DNA of 64,000 nt from Lysinibacillus pakistanensis (lineage in GTDB: Bacteria; Bacillota; Bacilli; Bacillales_A; Planococcaceae). Every line of letters begins with the position of its first letter. Position 1 is the stretch's first letter. Made by a program: the position numbers and the translations under genes. Below are positions 11,010-20,595 of this stretch, in pieces. The notes under the pieces were generated by a model. That model worked only from the letters and a program-made list of their open reading frames with translations, was not told the origin of the DNA and did no database searches. The stretch spans positions 17,146 to 81,145 of the forward strand of contig BBDJ01000023.1 in assembly GCA_001312325.1 (NCBI GenBank), given 5' to 3'.

Positions 11010-11046
11010 AAGGAGATTCCGAATAAAAAAATATCGGCATCTCCTT
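11010..11046 (+). promoter_or_regulatory. Intergenic mRNA hairpin between dppE and dppB
   Basis: AAGGAGATTCCGA pairs with TCGGCATCTCCTT (one mismatch) around an A-rich loop, located after the dppE stop and before the dppB ribosome binding site at 11061. It lacks a T tract, so it is more likely a 3'-end stabiliser or processing element favouring excess binding protein than a full terminator. That role is inference from many oligopeptide operons. Confidence 0.6.
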
Positions 11047-11075
11047 TCATCTTTCTGAAAAAGGAGGATAATTCC

Positions 11076-12020
11076 ATGCTGTGGTATATAGGGAAGCGAC
11101 TCTTACAATCTGTGGTTACTCTTTTTATCATCCTAACAATTGTTTTTTCATTATTACGATTAATGCCAGAGGAAGGCTATTTAGGAGCAGCAGCTGATAA
11201 AATGTCGCCTGCGCAACAAGAAATCTATTTAACAAATTTAGGATTACGTGATCCTTTATTGGTGCAACTAGGTAACTTTTACAGCAAATTGTTCCAAGGA
11301 GATTTGGGGAAATCTGTTACCTACAGGACAGATGTACCAGTCGTTACAATTATTGCAGATAAAATTATGTATTCCTTGGCTTTCGGTTTAGGGGCCGTTG
11401 TGTTATCTCTAATGCTTGGTGTTCCACTTGGTATTTTAATGGCTCAAATGAAAGGGCGTTGGCTGGATCGATTGGGGACTGGCTATATAGTAATTGTCGT
11501 CGCAGTGCCAGCTGCCGTTTACTATTTAGTTATTCAAATGTATATCACGGAAATTTTTCATTTGCCAATGCTTTTTGATATGTATAAGCCCATTACCTGG
11601 ATTTTACCACTTGCTTCAATGGCATTAGCACCAACTGCCTCCTATGCCATGTGGATGCGACGTTATATGGTGGATGAGTTAAACAAGGATTATATTAAGC
11701 TAGCACGAGCAAAAGGCATGAAAGAGCGGACATTAATGTTTAAACATGTTTTACGAAATGCCTTTATACCTATGGCACAATATTTACCTGCAACGATTCT
11801 TTTTACAATTACCGGCTCCATTTATATTGAATCTCTGTACTCTATTCCTGGAATGGGTGGCTTACTCGTTGATGCGATACAGCGCCAAGATAACACCATT
11901 GTACAGGCTTAGTCCTTGTTTTTTTCTTCACTTGGGATTATTGGATTGATTTTAGGGGATATTGCCATGGCACTTGTTGATCCACGGATTAAATTGGGGA
12001 AAGGGGAGAGTGTACGCTAA
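11076..12020 (+). CDS. dppB: Dipeptide ABC transporter permease, interrupted by an in-frame amber codon
   Basis: Start ATG 11076 after AAGGAGG. It is a DppB/OppB-type permease: N-terminal helix, then TMDs 2-6, with the EAA loop seen as DYIKLARAKGMKERTLMFKHVLRNA before the last two helices. The frame is the expected ~314 aa, but TAG at 11910-11912 stops it at residue 278, in VQA(stop)SLFFSSLGIIG. The same frame continues with sensible permease sequence (ILGDIAMALVDPRIKLG) to TAA at 12018. A T-to-A change from TTG, or two compensating indels (missing T at 11908-11910 plus surplus T in the following T7), would explain it. As read, the last helix would be lost. Confidence 0.85.
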
Positions 12021-13057
12021 TGGGAATGTATTCAGAGGAAATTAATAATATTTCTCATAGATCACGTGAAGCATTATTTGAATTTGCAGTAACGGATGAG
12101 CGTCAGGCAGAAGAAACAGCCTACTCAAACTATTCCTATTGGCGTTCAACCTGGAAATCCTTTTTAAAAAATCGAATTGCCATCTTTTTGTTAGTCGGCG
12201 TGCTAATGATCGTAACCTTCACAATTCTTCAACCGTATCTACCAGCGCAAAAGTCTCCTACTGAAATTTATTTAGATGAACAAACAGGTCTACAGGCACG
12301 GAATATTGCTCCAAATACTGAATTTTGGTTTGGGACAAACTCCATTGGACAGGATTTATGGTCTCGTATTTGGGCAGGGACAAGGACCTCTTTATTGATT
12401 GGCTGCGCTGTAGCTATAGTAGAAGCTATTATTGGAATAACAATTGGTACACTTTGGGGCTTTTCGCGTAAATTAGAGATGCCAATTACACAACTATACA
12501 ACATCGTTGATAATATTCCGACAACCATTGTATTGATTTTAATGTCATATATTTTACGACCTAGTGTTTCCACCATTATTATTGCGATGTGTATTACGGG
12601 CTGGGTTGAAATGGCAAGGTTTATTCGCAATCAAATTGTCATTTTGCGTGATCGTGAATATAACTTAGCATCAAAATGTTTAGGGACACCAGATTATCGC
12701 ATTATTTTAAAAAACCTATTACCCTATCTGATTTCAGTCATAATGCTACGCATGAGTCTGGCAATTCCATTTGCTATTGGTGCTGAGGTTTTTTTAACCT
12801 ACATTGGATTAGGCCTACCAATTAGTGAGCCTTCTTTAGGGAATTTAATTAATGAAGGACGGGTGCTAATGATGTCTCCAGAATTACGATATCAGCTTAT
12901 ATTTCCGAGTATCGTTTTAAGTGTGATTACAATTGCATTTTATATTATAGGAAATTCATTTGCAGATGCAGCAGACCCAAAAAAATCACGTATAAAGGAT
13001 GAGGATATTGACACAAGCACTATCTCATATTTTAACTATTCAAAACCTAGTGATTAA
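12020..13057 (+). CDS. dppC: Dipeptide ABC transporter permease
   Basis: 345 aa; start codon overlaps the dppB stop (TAATG). A long cytoplasmic N-terminus is followed by the TMD block. It has the family signature GTNSIGQDLWSRIWAGTRTSLLIG and the EAA loop region REYNLASKCLGTPDYRIILKNLLP that docks on the ATPases. It forms the membrane channel with DppB. Frame intact, end overlaps the dppD start. Confidence 0.93.
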   Translation: MGMYSEEINNISHRSREALFEFAVTDERQAEETAYSNYSYWRSTWKSFLKNRIAIFLLVGVLMIVTFTILQPYLPAQKSPTEIYLDEQTGLQARNIAPNTEFWFGTNSIGQDLWSRIWAGTRTSLLIGCAVAIVEAIIGITIGTLWGFSRKLEMPITQLYNIVDNIPTTIVLILMSYILRPSVSTIIIAMCITGWVEMARFIRNQIVILRDREYNLASKCLGTPDYRIILKNLLPYLISVIMLRMSLAIPFAIGAEVFLTYIGLGLPISEPSLGNLINEGRVLMMSPELRYQLIFPSIVLSVITIAFYIIGNSFADAADPKKSRIKDEDIDTSTISYFNYSKPSD

Positions 13058-14063
13058 ATTTTCGCTTCGTGGCAGGGTGCTAACAGCCATTCGTAATATC
13101 TCCCTTGATTTGTATAAGGGTGAAAGTTTGGCAATAGTGGGTGAATCGGGCTCGGGAAAATCGGTGCTAATGAAATCAATCATGGGCTTGCTTGATAAAA
13201 ATGGTTATATTGATCAGGGTCAGATTATGTACAACAACTGGGATTTGACACAATTTAACACTGAGCGGGATTGGCTAGCTATTCGAGGAAAAGAAGTGGG
13301 GATGGTGACTCAGGACCCAATGACATCATTAAATCCGCTGAAAACGATTGGCAAGCAAATTGAGGAATGCGTAATTTTACATCAGTCCCTAAAGAGTAAA
13401 GCGGCATATATAGAATCCTTGAAATTATTAAAGGATGTTGGCATTCACGATGTGGAAAAACGTTTCAGGCAATATCCACATGAATTTTCAGGTGGAATGC
13501 GTCAACGAATAGTCATCGCTATTGCATTAGCTTGTAAACCGAAAATATTAATTTGTGATGAACCGACAACAGCCCTAGACGTTACAATACAAGCGCAAAT
13601 TTTACAGCTTTTAAAGCATCTCCAACAAAAATATGAGCTAACAACCGTCTACATCACGCATGATTTAGGTGTCGTTGCTAAGGTAGCCGATCGTATTGCC
13701 GTTATGTATGCAGGGGATATTATCGAAATTGGTAAGACACATGAAATTTTCTTTAATGCTAAGCATCCCTATACATGGGCACTCATTTCCTCATTACCAC
13801 AGCTAGGCTCAAAGGGCGAGCAGCTTTATTCCATTAAGGGCACACCACCAAATCTGTTCCAAGATATTAAAGGAGATGCCTTTGCGCCACGCAATCCATA
13901 CGCGTTAAAGATTGATTTTGTGGAACGTCCTCCATTTTTTCAAGTAAGTGATACACATTATGCCCGTACATGGCTGTTAGATCCTCTTGCTCCTAAAGTA
14001 CAACCTCCTGAAGCACTGCAATCATTTTTTGAAGAAGGGAGACGATACGCACATGGGTCATAA
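12999..14063 (+). CDS. dppD: Dipeptide ABC transporter ATPase
   Basis: 354 aa. Walker A GESGSGKSV (~residue 52), Q-loop VTQDPMTSLNP, signature FSGGMRQR, Walker B ILICDEPTTALD, H-loop ITHDLGVV, and the C-terminal oligopeptide/dipeptide extension (HPYTWALISSLPQ). The likely true start is TTG 13008, preceded by AAGGATGAGG; ATG 12999 lies too close to the same site. It overlaps dppC by about 50 bp and the following ATPase gene by 11 bp. Confidence 0.92.
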   Translation: MRILTQALSHILTIQNLVIKFSLRGRVLTAIRNISLDLYKGESLAIVGESGSGKSVLMKSIMGLLDKNGYIDQGQIMYNNWDLTQFNTERDWLAIRGKEVGMVTQDPMTSLNPLKTIGKQIEECVILHQSLKSKAAYIESLKLLKDVGIHDVEKRFRQYPHEFSGGMRQRIVIAIALACKPKILICDEPTTALDVTIQAQILQLLKHLQQKYELTTVYITHDLGVVAKVADRIAVMYAGDIIEIGKTHEIFFNAKHPYTWALISSLPQLGSKGEQLYSIKGTPPNLFQDIKGDAFAPRNPYALKIDFVERPPFFQVSDTHYARTWLLDPLAPKVQPPEALQSFFEEGRRYAHGS

Positions 14064-15000
14064 GGAGATTCTAGTTGAGGTTAAAAATTTAAAGATAGCT
14101 TTTGGTAAGGGTAAGCATAAATTTATGGCAATTAATGATGTTAGCTTTACTATTTTTAAAGGTGAAATATTTGGCTTAGTGGGAGAATCAGGCTCAGGGA
14201 AAACTACCATAGGTCGAGCCATTATGCGTATCAATGATGTGACTGAGGGCAGATCATTTATCGTGGTCGGAACATTCATGGGAAAATTGCAAAAAGCTGG
14301 GATCGGGAAATTACCCAGAAAATCCAAATGATTTTTCAAGACCCTATGGCATCCCTTAATGAACGGGCCAAGGTTGATTATATTATCTCTGAGGGATTGC
14401 TCAATACAAAAAAAATTATAACAATGATGCGGATCGCCAGCAAAAGGTGCGGACTGCACTTTTAAATGTAGGATTATTACCAGAGTTTTCAAGTCGCTTT
14501 CCACATGAATTTTCAGGAGGTCAACGTCAACGTATAGGCATTGCACGAGCTTTAGTAATGGAGCCGGAATTTATTATTGCAGATGAACATTTCAGCCTTA
14601 GATGTCTCTATTCGTTCACAAGTTTTAAATTTATTAGCAAACCTACAGCAGCAAAAAAAATTTAACCTACTTATTTATTGCACATGATTTGTCAGTAGTC
14701 CGCTTTATTACGGACAGAACAGCAGTTATTTATAAGGGAAGAATCGTTGAGCTAGCAGAAACTGAGCGGCTGTTTTCTAATCCTATTCATCCCTATACTC
14801 GAGCATTGCTATCAGCCGTACCAGAGCCTAATCCCTATAAGGAGCGTAATAAAATCGTAGAAATCTATGATCCAGCACAGCATTGTTATGATAGAAATCC
14901 TCCGTCGTTTAAGGAGGTAGAAAAAGGGCATTTTGTCTTGGCAAATGAGCAGGAAATGGCAAAATACCAAGCATTTCTACAAATGGAGGTATACAAATGA
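14053..15000 (+). CDS. Second dipeptide ABC transporter ATPase (DppF/YkfD-like), four lesions
   Basis: Clearly an OppF-type ATPase: Walker [11 protein letters not shown]-loop [15 protein letters not shown], signature FSGGQRQR, D-loop region [10 protein letters not shown] and H-loop IAHDLSVV. The frame, however, changes four times: a missing base near 14240 (TEG then [13 protein letters not shown]), an A8 run at 14408-14415, two missing bases at 14588 that destroy Walker B (ADEP appears as ADEH) and A8 at 14653-14660. Two of these are not at long homopolymers, so either this gene is genuinely decayed or local read quality is poor. If real, the transporter would depend on DppD or another ATPase. 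ATG 14053 follows GAAGGGAG. Confidence 0.75.
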
Positions 15001-15930
15001 TCTTTCCAAAAGCTTTAAAAATAGGGGATACAGTAGGTCTTATTAGTGCTTCAGGGGCCACTCCACCTGACAAATTAAAGCCAGCTATAGAAAGTGTTGA
15101 AAAGCTTGGATTAAAGGTAGTTGTTGGAGAAACATGTCAGGCGAGGCATGGTTATTTAGCGGGAACTGATCAACTTCGTGCGTCTGACGTCAATCAAATG
15201 TTTAATGATTCAACGATTGATGGTATCTTCTGTATTCGTGGAGGTTATGGGGCTACAAAAATTCTACCACTTTTAGATTTCGATGTAATAAGAGCCAATC
15301 CAAAAGTCTTTGCTGGTTATAGCGATGTTACAGCTTTACACATCGCCATTAATCAGAAATGTGGCTTTGTGACCTACCATACGCCGATGCCATCAACGGA
15401 ATTTATTCAGCAGGATATGGATGAATATACATGGGATTCTTTTAAACAACAGGTGATGGCAACAACTTGTCATGATTACCTGCTAAAAAAATCCACTTGG
15501 TCACAGTATGACAACGCTTGCTGCTGGTCAAGCAACAGGACAGCTAATTGGAGGAAACCTAACACTAGTAACAGCCTCACTTGGCACCCCATATGAAATA
15601 GATACAAAGAATAAAATATTATTTTTAGAGGATATTGATGAAACTGAACATCGGGTAGATCGAATGCTCACACAGCTTAAATTAGCGGGCAAGCTTGATG
15701 AGGCTGCGGGCATTTTATTAGGAGCTTGGACTAATTGCGGGCCAGATAACCCAAAGCATCCAGAGCATAGTTTATCGTTACAGACTATTTTTCAAGAGAT
15801 TTTAGTGCCACTAAAAAAGCCCATTCTAATGGATTTAACGTGTGGTCACTGTTTACCAACAATGTCTTTACCTCTTGGTAGCACCATCTCTTTGAATACA
15901 GAAAACCAACAAATAAGAGTTATTGAGTAG
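14997..15930 (+). CDS. LD-carboxypeptidase (S66), YkfA/LdcA-like, one frameshift
   Basis: About 310 aa, start overlapping the previous stop (ATGA). S66 serine peptidases remove D-Ala from murein tetrapeptides in the cytoplasm. The nucleophile Ser is in AGYSDVTAL (~residue 107), the catalytic Glu in FLEDIDE (~210), and the His in TCGHCLP (~283). The frame breaks at A7 near 15485-15491; removing one A gives [17 protein letters not shown]. It parallels ykfA in the B. subtilis ykf operon. No signal peptide. Confidence 0.9.
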
Positions 15931-15939
15931 GTATATTAT

Positions 15940-16715
15940 ATGGAATGTGCTATTCAAAGAATGCTTGAAGAAGCTCCATATAACGTACATTTATTTATCA
16001 AAGACCCGAATACAAATCACTATTTCATACAGGAAAAGCTACATGCGGTTTTTTCCAGCGCCAGTTTAATTAAAGTGCCTATTTTACTTGGTGTGTTGAG
16101 ATATTTAGAACGCTACCATCAAGATGTCCATCAAGAGATTAGAATAGCACCAGAAGAATGGGTTGACTATAGTGTTATAAGTGAACAGCGTATTGAAAGA
16201 AGTACTATCTATGAGCTACTGGTGTGGATGATTATTACAAGTGATAATGCAGCTACCAATGTCCTGATTGACTTTATCGGAATGGAATTCCTCAACCATT
16301 ATTTTCGACAAATTGGTCTTAGGCAAACAAAATTGCAAAGGAAGATGATGGACTTCGAAAAGCTGGAAAGAGGAATTGACAATCTCACTTCAGCAAATGA
16401 TATGGCTCATCTTTTTCACGAATCTATCAACAAGATCTGCTACCTAAACAATTTAGTAAGTTGACAATCGATATCTTAAGTCGCCAACGTGTCCATGAAT
16501 CACTAAAACGTTATTTAGTAGATGATGTGAAAATGGCTCATAAAACAGGTGGTCTTGAAACAGTCGAGCATGATGTTGGCATTGTTTACAATGGCTCAAA
16601 TAATTATCTGATAGGCGTTTTTATAACTGAGGTAACCAACAATGAGTATGCAAAACAGCTTATCGGTCGGATATCAAAAAGTGCTTATGAGCATTTGGTG
16701 AAGCGAAAGGGGTGA
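15940..16715 (+). CDS. Cytoplasmic class A beta-lactamase-fold protein (one frameshift)
   Basis: About 258 aa. All three active-site elements of class A serine beta-lactamases are present: SxxK as SLIK (~residue 43), SDN in IITSDNAATN (~106) and KTG in MAHKTGGLE (~210). There is no signal peptide or lipobox at the N-terminus (MECAIQRMLEEAPYN), unlike secreted beta-lactamases. The frame moves by -1 near 16410-16420; one more T in CTTTTTCACG gives LFSRIYQQDLLPKQF. Located between the LD-carboxypeptidase and the P60 endopeptidase, it more likely acts on D-amino-acid wall peptides in the cytoplasm than on antibiotics; this is inference. Confidence 0.8.
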
Positions 16716-16719
16716 CCAA

Positions 16720-17537
16720 ATGAATGCTATTGTGACGGCAATGATTGCAAATTTACATGCCATACCACAGGAAGAATCCGAACTGGTGGACGAGGTACTT
16801 AATGGCATGCCTGTAAAGATCATTGCTAACATAGATGCAAATTGGGTACGTGTACAGACAACCTATCGATATGAGGGATTTTGCCAAAAAAAATATTTAA
16901 TTATGGACGAGGAAAAAACAAACACTTGGCTACAAGAAGCCAACCATTTCATTATTCAAAGCTTTGCAGATATTTTACAATATCCGCAAATTCAAAGTAA
17001 CAAAATAATGACGCTAGTAAAAGGCTCAATTGTACGATTTTTAGTAAGTAAAGGGGACGATTCGGAGTGGGTGTCTGTACAAATAGCTTCTGGTGAAATA
17101 GGATATGCACGAAGAAAATGGATTCAACCAAAAATTGCTAAAAATAGATTACCAGATTCGCAATTCCGAGAAAATGTTGTGCAAACAGCACTAAGCTATT
17201 TAAATGCTCCCTACCGGTGGGAGGTAAATCTCCTTTAGGCATTGATTGTTCCGGGCTTTGTTCAATGGTCTATATGCTACATGGCGTACTGATTTACCGA
17301 GATGCTAAAATTGTTGATGGTTTTCCGATCAAACAAATACCCTTTGAGCACCTGCAAAAGGGTGATCTATTATATTTTCCGGGACATATGGCCTTATATA
17401 TGGGTGATAGCCTTTATATTCATTCTTCACTTGGAGGGGGTGAGGTAAGTATAAATAGTTTGGATAGCAAACATCCACTTTATCGCAAAGACCTAGCTGT
17501 TTCTACACTTACGGCTGTGGGAAGCATATTTATTTAA
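16720..17537 (+). CDS. SH3-NlpC/P60 gamma-D-glutamyl endopeptidase (YkfC-like), one frameshift
   Basis: About 272 aa with two bacterial SH3-like segments (residues ~1-140; WVRVQTTYRYEGF and WVSVQIASGEIGYARRKW) followed by an NlpC/P60 domain. Catalytic Cys is in GIDCSGLCS and His in FPGHMALYMG. The frame drops one G in GGTGGGAGGT (17216-17225), after which PYRWGGKSPLGIDCSG reads through. No signal peptide, matching B. subtilis YkfC, which cleaves gamma-D-Glu-diamino acid bonds of L-Ala-gamma-D-Glu-type peptides in the cytoplasm. ATG 16720 follows GGGGTGACC. It is the last gene before a strong terminator. Confidence 0.88.
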
Positions 17538-17616
17538 TTTATTTTAATGAATGTGGTGAAGTGAATTGGTGCAATTGTTTATTTCCAATCATTTCGAGAA
17601 TACCTTTGTTGAGGAA

Positions 17617-17652
17617 GATGCTTCTGTATAAAAACAGAGTGCATCTTTTTTT
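17617..17652 (+). terminator. Terminator of the murein-peptide operon
   Basis: GATGCTTCTGT pairs with ACAGAGTGCATC around ATAAAA, followed by T7. It lies 80 nt after the last gene of the operon. Confidence 0.8.
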
Positions 17653-17808
17653 GTTTTCATCAAACTATGGGGGTAAAATATGCAATCGTCATAGGTGAAA
17701 AGGGGATGGAAGACCATGCAATTCCTTACGGGTAAATAGCAGATAAAATCGATGTATATCCTCAATGAATGGTTAATAATAGATAGTTAGAATGGGATTA
17801 TTTTATGC

Positions 17809-17814
17809 TATAAT
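17809..17814 (+). promoter_or_regulatory. Putative -10 box TATAAT
   Basis: TATAAT about 33 nt ahead of the TTG start of the small coiled-coil gene; no good -35 is evident. The 17653-17808 stretch otherwise holds nothing I can recognise. Confidence 0.4.
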
Positions 17815-17846
17815 AAATCAAAAGTAAAAGGACAGGAGGGGATGTA

Positions 17847-18102
17847 TTGGACAGTGATTTAAAAGAATTATTGCGTTCTGTTTTAAGGGAAGAGTTAGCA
17901 CCGATTAATCAACGCTTAGATAAAATTGAAAGTGATGTACAGGAACTAAAAGCTGGACAAGCTGAGCTTCAGAAAAACATTGTTGAAAATTTAGGGAATT
18001 TCACTGAAAAAAATTGCTCATCAAGTAGAGGATAGGACGGGTGCATTAAATAAACGTGTTTTTGAAGTTGAGACAGTGATTCAAAGATTGACGAATCAGT
18101 AA
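17847..18102 (+). CDS. Small coiled-coil protein, unknown function (one frameshift)
   Basis: About 84 aa from TTG 17847, with a strong GACAGGAGGGG site. The sequence is almost wholly heptad-like: REELAPINQRLDKIESDVQEL, then AELQKNIVENLGNF, and after removal of one A from A7 (18007-18013), KIAHQVEDRTGALNKRVFEVE and ending IQRLTNQ. Similar short coiled-coil proteins are often annotated as hypothetical in Bacillaceae; no function can be assigned. Confidence 0.7.
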
Positions 18103-18160
18103 TTAAATGAATGTTAGTAGTTTAGCTTATTGCTATAGATGTTTGTATAAGAAGAGTTTA

Positions 18161-18208
18161 AAAATCTCCATGCCACAAAGGGGTGTCCCAAAGTAGCATG
18201 GAGATTTT
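18161..18208. terminator. Convergent hairpin
   Basis: AAAATCTCCATGC pairs with GCATGGAGATTTT; A/T tracts on both sides allow termination from either direction, between the coiled-coil gene and the minus-strand glucosaminidase. Confidence 0.75.
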
Positions 18209-18966
18209 AATATTGATAAATATTTAATTCTTGACCAGCTTCGATTTTATCAGATCGGAGCTGATTCCATTGTTTAAGGGATGTTACTTTCACCTTATGT
18301 GCCTCCGCAATATGCGTAAGAGAATCACCGTCAGCCACGGTAATTGTTTTTTTATTTTTTACAGGACTATCGTATTGCCCTAGGTCATATTTTGCAATGA
18401 CTGTATTGAGTTTTTCATTGTATTTGGAATCTGTTGCATAAGAACCTGTTAAGAATTTAGTGGCATCTGTATAGGATTTCGTGTTGCTTTTAAATACTCC
18501 TGCATAGAAATCTTTATTCCAGGAAACACCGTTACGCAGTAATCTTACATAGTCTTTCATGGATTCTTCATAGGAAGGATATTTACGAAATTCAGCCATC
18601 ACAGTTGTCATGTTACCTGAACCATCGTCCTCAGATGTTTCAAGTGTTACTGAGTTATTTTGGTAACGACCTTTCATTCCAAATAAATTATTATTTGGTG
18701 CAGCGCTAAGTCCACTTTGACCATGCTCACTTTCTAAAATGGCTTGTGCAATCATAACGGATGCGTATAAATCATTTTCAGCTCCAAGTTTTCGTGCAGT
18801 TTCCGCAATGGAGCCAATAAATTCTTCCACGCTTGGACGATCATCCACAACTTCAGGAATTGTAGTTTCACGCGTATTAAACAGCTGCGTTACCATAAAA
18901 AAATGAAATACAGATAACAATAGTAGCAATTATTAGACCTTTGAAGAAATTTATGATGTATTTCAT
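18207..18966 (-). CDS. Exported N-acetylglucosaminidase with C-terminal LysM (one frameshift)
   Basis: About 252 aa. An N-terminal hydrophobic anchor (GLIIATIVICISFFMVT) is followed by a glucosaminidase (GH73-like) domain: ASVMIAQAILESEHGQSGLS with the catalytic Glu, NNNLFGMKG, and the YPSYEESMKDY motif. A single LysM ends the protein (VADGDSLTHIAEAHKVKVTSL). A surplus A in A7 around 18897-18903 splits the anchor from the enzyme; the repaired start is ATG 18966. The obvious strong RBS (AAAGGAGGGAG) lies about 30 nt upstream, oddly followed by ATGTTGTAA, so the exact start is uncertain. Predicted peptidoglycan hydrolase at the cell surface. Confidence 0.85.
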
Positions 18967-19230
18967 AGTTTCATTGATGTTGGTAGATTACAACATCTCC
19001 CTCCTTTCTATCAAAGTTTAGCTATCTCTAATTATTGCAAAGAGTGCAAAAGAAATAAAGAGATGTTTAGTTAAATAGATTCCGTCATTAATAGAACGTC
19101 ACTAACTTCAATTAGTTCCTAGCTATATCTACAGTTGAATTTCCATCAATAAAAAAATTCAAGCTGGAAAAGAAATATCCTTTATTATCTAGCTTTTAAT
19201 AATTAATTAACGATAAACATTAAATAATTA

Positions 19231-19258
19231 TTGTAAAAGATAAAGTGAAATGTATAAT
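19231..19258 (+). promoter_or_regulatory. Promoter ahead of the DUF2975 gene
   Basis: TTGTAA at 19231 and TATAAT at 19253 with 16-bp spacing, 27 nt before the start codon. The rest of the 318-bp divergent gap (18967-19284) is AT-rich, with no other recognisable element. Confidence 0.6.
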
Positions 19259-19284
19259 AAAAGATAAGAAGGGGGATGCTTGTT

Positions 19285-19924
19285 ATGGAGCAGACAATCC
19301 AAAGTAAGGAATTTCGATTATTAACTAAAGGATTACGCACAATTTTCACCATTTTAATGGTTCTGATGATTTTTGCGCTAACAATGATAGGTGTTCTTTT
19401 GGTAGCCGTATTTATAGTGACGGAAAAGGAAGTCCATAATATACTTGTTCATGGGCAGATCGCCGCCTCTATGCACTTTGGAGGCTTGAAAATCGAATTA
19501 GCCAATCAAGTAGCCAATGATTTTCATTTCTCTAAATGGAATGTCATGAAATTATTATTTACTGCTACAATATACATAGCACTATTATTATTTATCGTTG
19601 TGCAAGTTAGAAATGTGTTAAGTAACTTAAGCAAAGGAATTATTTTTTCAGGAACGAATAGTAGAAAAATGGAATGGATTGCTTATGCTATCGTTTTTTT
19701 TAAGCTTAACAGTTGGAGCATTCCGTACGTATGTAACTTATACCATTTTTGAACAATTTAAATTAGCAGAATTGCTAGTCGATACGGGATTAATCAAAGG
19801 GGTAGCCTACCAATTTACGGGGGTTAATTGGACTCTTTTACTATGTGGATTAGTCATTTGGACGATTGCCCGTGTATTCCGATATGGAGCGTTTTTACAA
19901 GATGAATATGATGCAACAGCTTAG
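19285..19924 (+). CDS. DUF2975 family membrane protein (one frameshift)
   Basis: About 212 aa with four predicted helices: TIFTILMVLMIFALTMIGVL, LLFTATIYIALLLFIVV, WIAYAIVFLSLTVGAF and TLLLCGLVIWTIARVF. The layout and the motif NVLSNLSKGIIFSGTNSRKM (ahead of helix 3) fit DUF2975. A surplus T in T8 (19694-19701) causes the split. ATG 19285 is preferred over ATG 19276, which abuts the AAGAAGGGGG site. It is followed 12 nt later by an HTH gene; DUF2975-HTH pairs are common and probably form a membrane-linked regulator, but the signal is unknown. Confidence 0.8.
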
Positions 19925-19936
19925 GAAGTGAAAAAA

Positions 19937-20152
19937 ATGACAATAATTATTCGATTAGATCGAATGCTTGCTGATCGAAAAATGCAGCTAAGTGAGCTAG
20001 CAGAAAAAGTAGATGTGTCAATTGTCAATCTATCCAATTTAAAAACAGGAAAGGTTCGTGCCGTGCGTTTCTCTACATTAAATGCAATCTGTAAGGCATT
20101 GGGGTGTCAGCCAGGAGATATTCTAGAATATATAGAGGATGAAGAATCATAG
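19937..20152 (+). CDS. Cro/CI-type HTH regulator (YozG-like)
   Basis: 71 aa from ATG 19937 behind AGGAAGTG. HTH core is MQLSELAEKVDVSIVNLSNLKTG (shortened: LSELAEKV...VNLSNLKTGK), followed by NAICKALGCQPGDILEY, the usual pattern of small XRE regulators that pair with DUF2975 proteins. Probably co-transcribed with the gene upstream. Confidence 0.85.
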   Translation: MTIIIRLDRMLADRKMQLSELAEKVDVSIVNLSNLKTGKVRAVRFSTLNAICKALGCQPGDILEYIEDEES

Positions 20153-20186
20153 AGACCCTAAGAGTAGAATGCTCCCAGGGTCTCTT
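20151..20186 (+). terminator. Terminator after the HTH gene
   Basis: AGAGACCCT pairs with AGGGTCTCT around a 17-nt loop, followed by TTATTT. Confidence 0.75.
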
Positions 20187-20254
20187 TATTTATGAATAAA
20201 TAAGATATAATGGAGGCTATCTTTGAAACAGTGGGTTAGGAGGGACAATCATAC

Positions 20255-20582
20255 ATGAAGGCTTTTGCTTTTCTATTTATTTCAATCATCTCAGAGGTTT
20301 TTGCCAGCTCAATGTTAAAACAAACAGATGGCTTTAAACGTATACTACCGTCTATAGGTGTCGTAGTTGGATATGGTACAGCTTTTTATTTTCTTTCCCT
20401 AACATTGCAATCCTTAGCCATTGGTACTGCATATGCGATATGGGCTGGAGTGGGAACGGCATTAACAGCCATTATTGGTGTGATCTTTTATAAGGAATTA
20501 ATGAATCGAAAAAAAACTTTATGGGATTTTATTTATTATTATTGGTGTAATTATTCTTAACCTAGCAGGTGGTGGACATTAA
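20255..20582 (+). CDS. SMR family efflux subunit (one frameshift)
   Basis: About 108 aa, four helices, with the membrane-embedded Glu in FISIISEVFASS (residue 13-14) that binds cation and proton in EmrE-type pumps, and the AYAIWAGVGTALTAIIG helix. A surplus A in A8 (20509-20516) breaks the frame; repaired end is NRKKLYGILFIIIGVIILNL. It is paired with a second SMR gene 13 nt downstream, as in the heterodimeric YkkCD/EbrAB/YvdRS systems. No guanidine riboswitch is seen in the short leader (a TATAAT lies near 20203). Confidence 0.88.
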
Positions 20583-20595
20583 GGAGGAATAACAA

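Noticed and set aside
12268..12630. 120-aa minus-strand ORF within dppC
   Set aside because: Shadow of the permease frame; no RBS or domain.
20186..20255. Guanidine (ykkC) riboswitch before the SMR pair
   Set aside because: The leader is only about 70 nt and lacks the conserved ykkC motifs.
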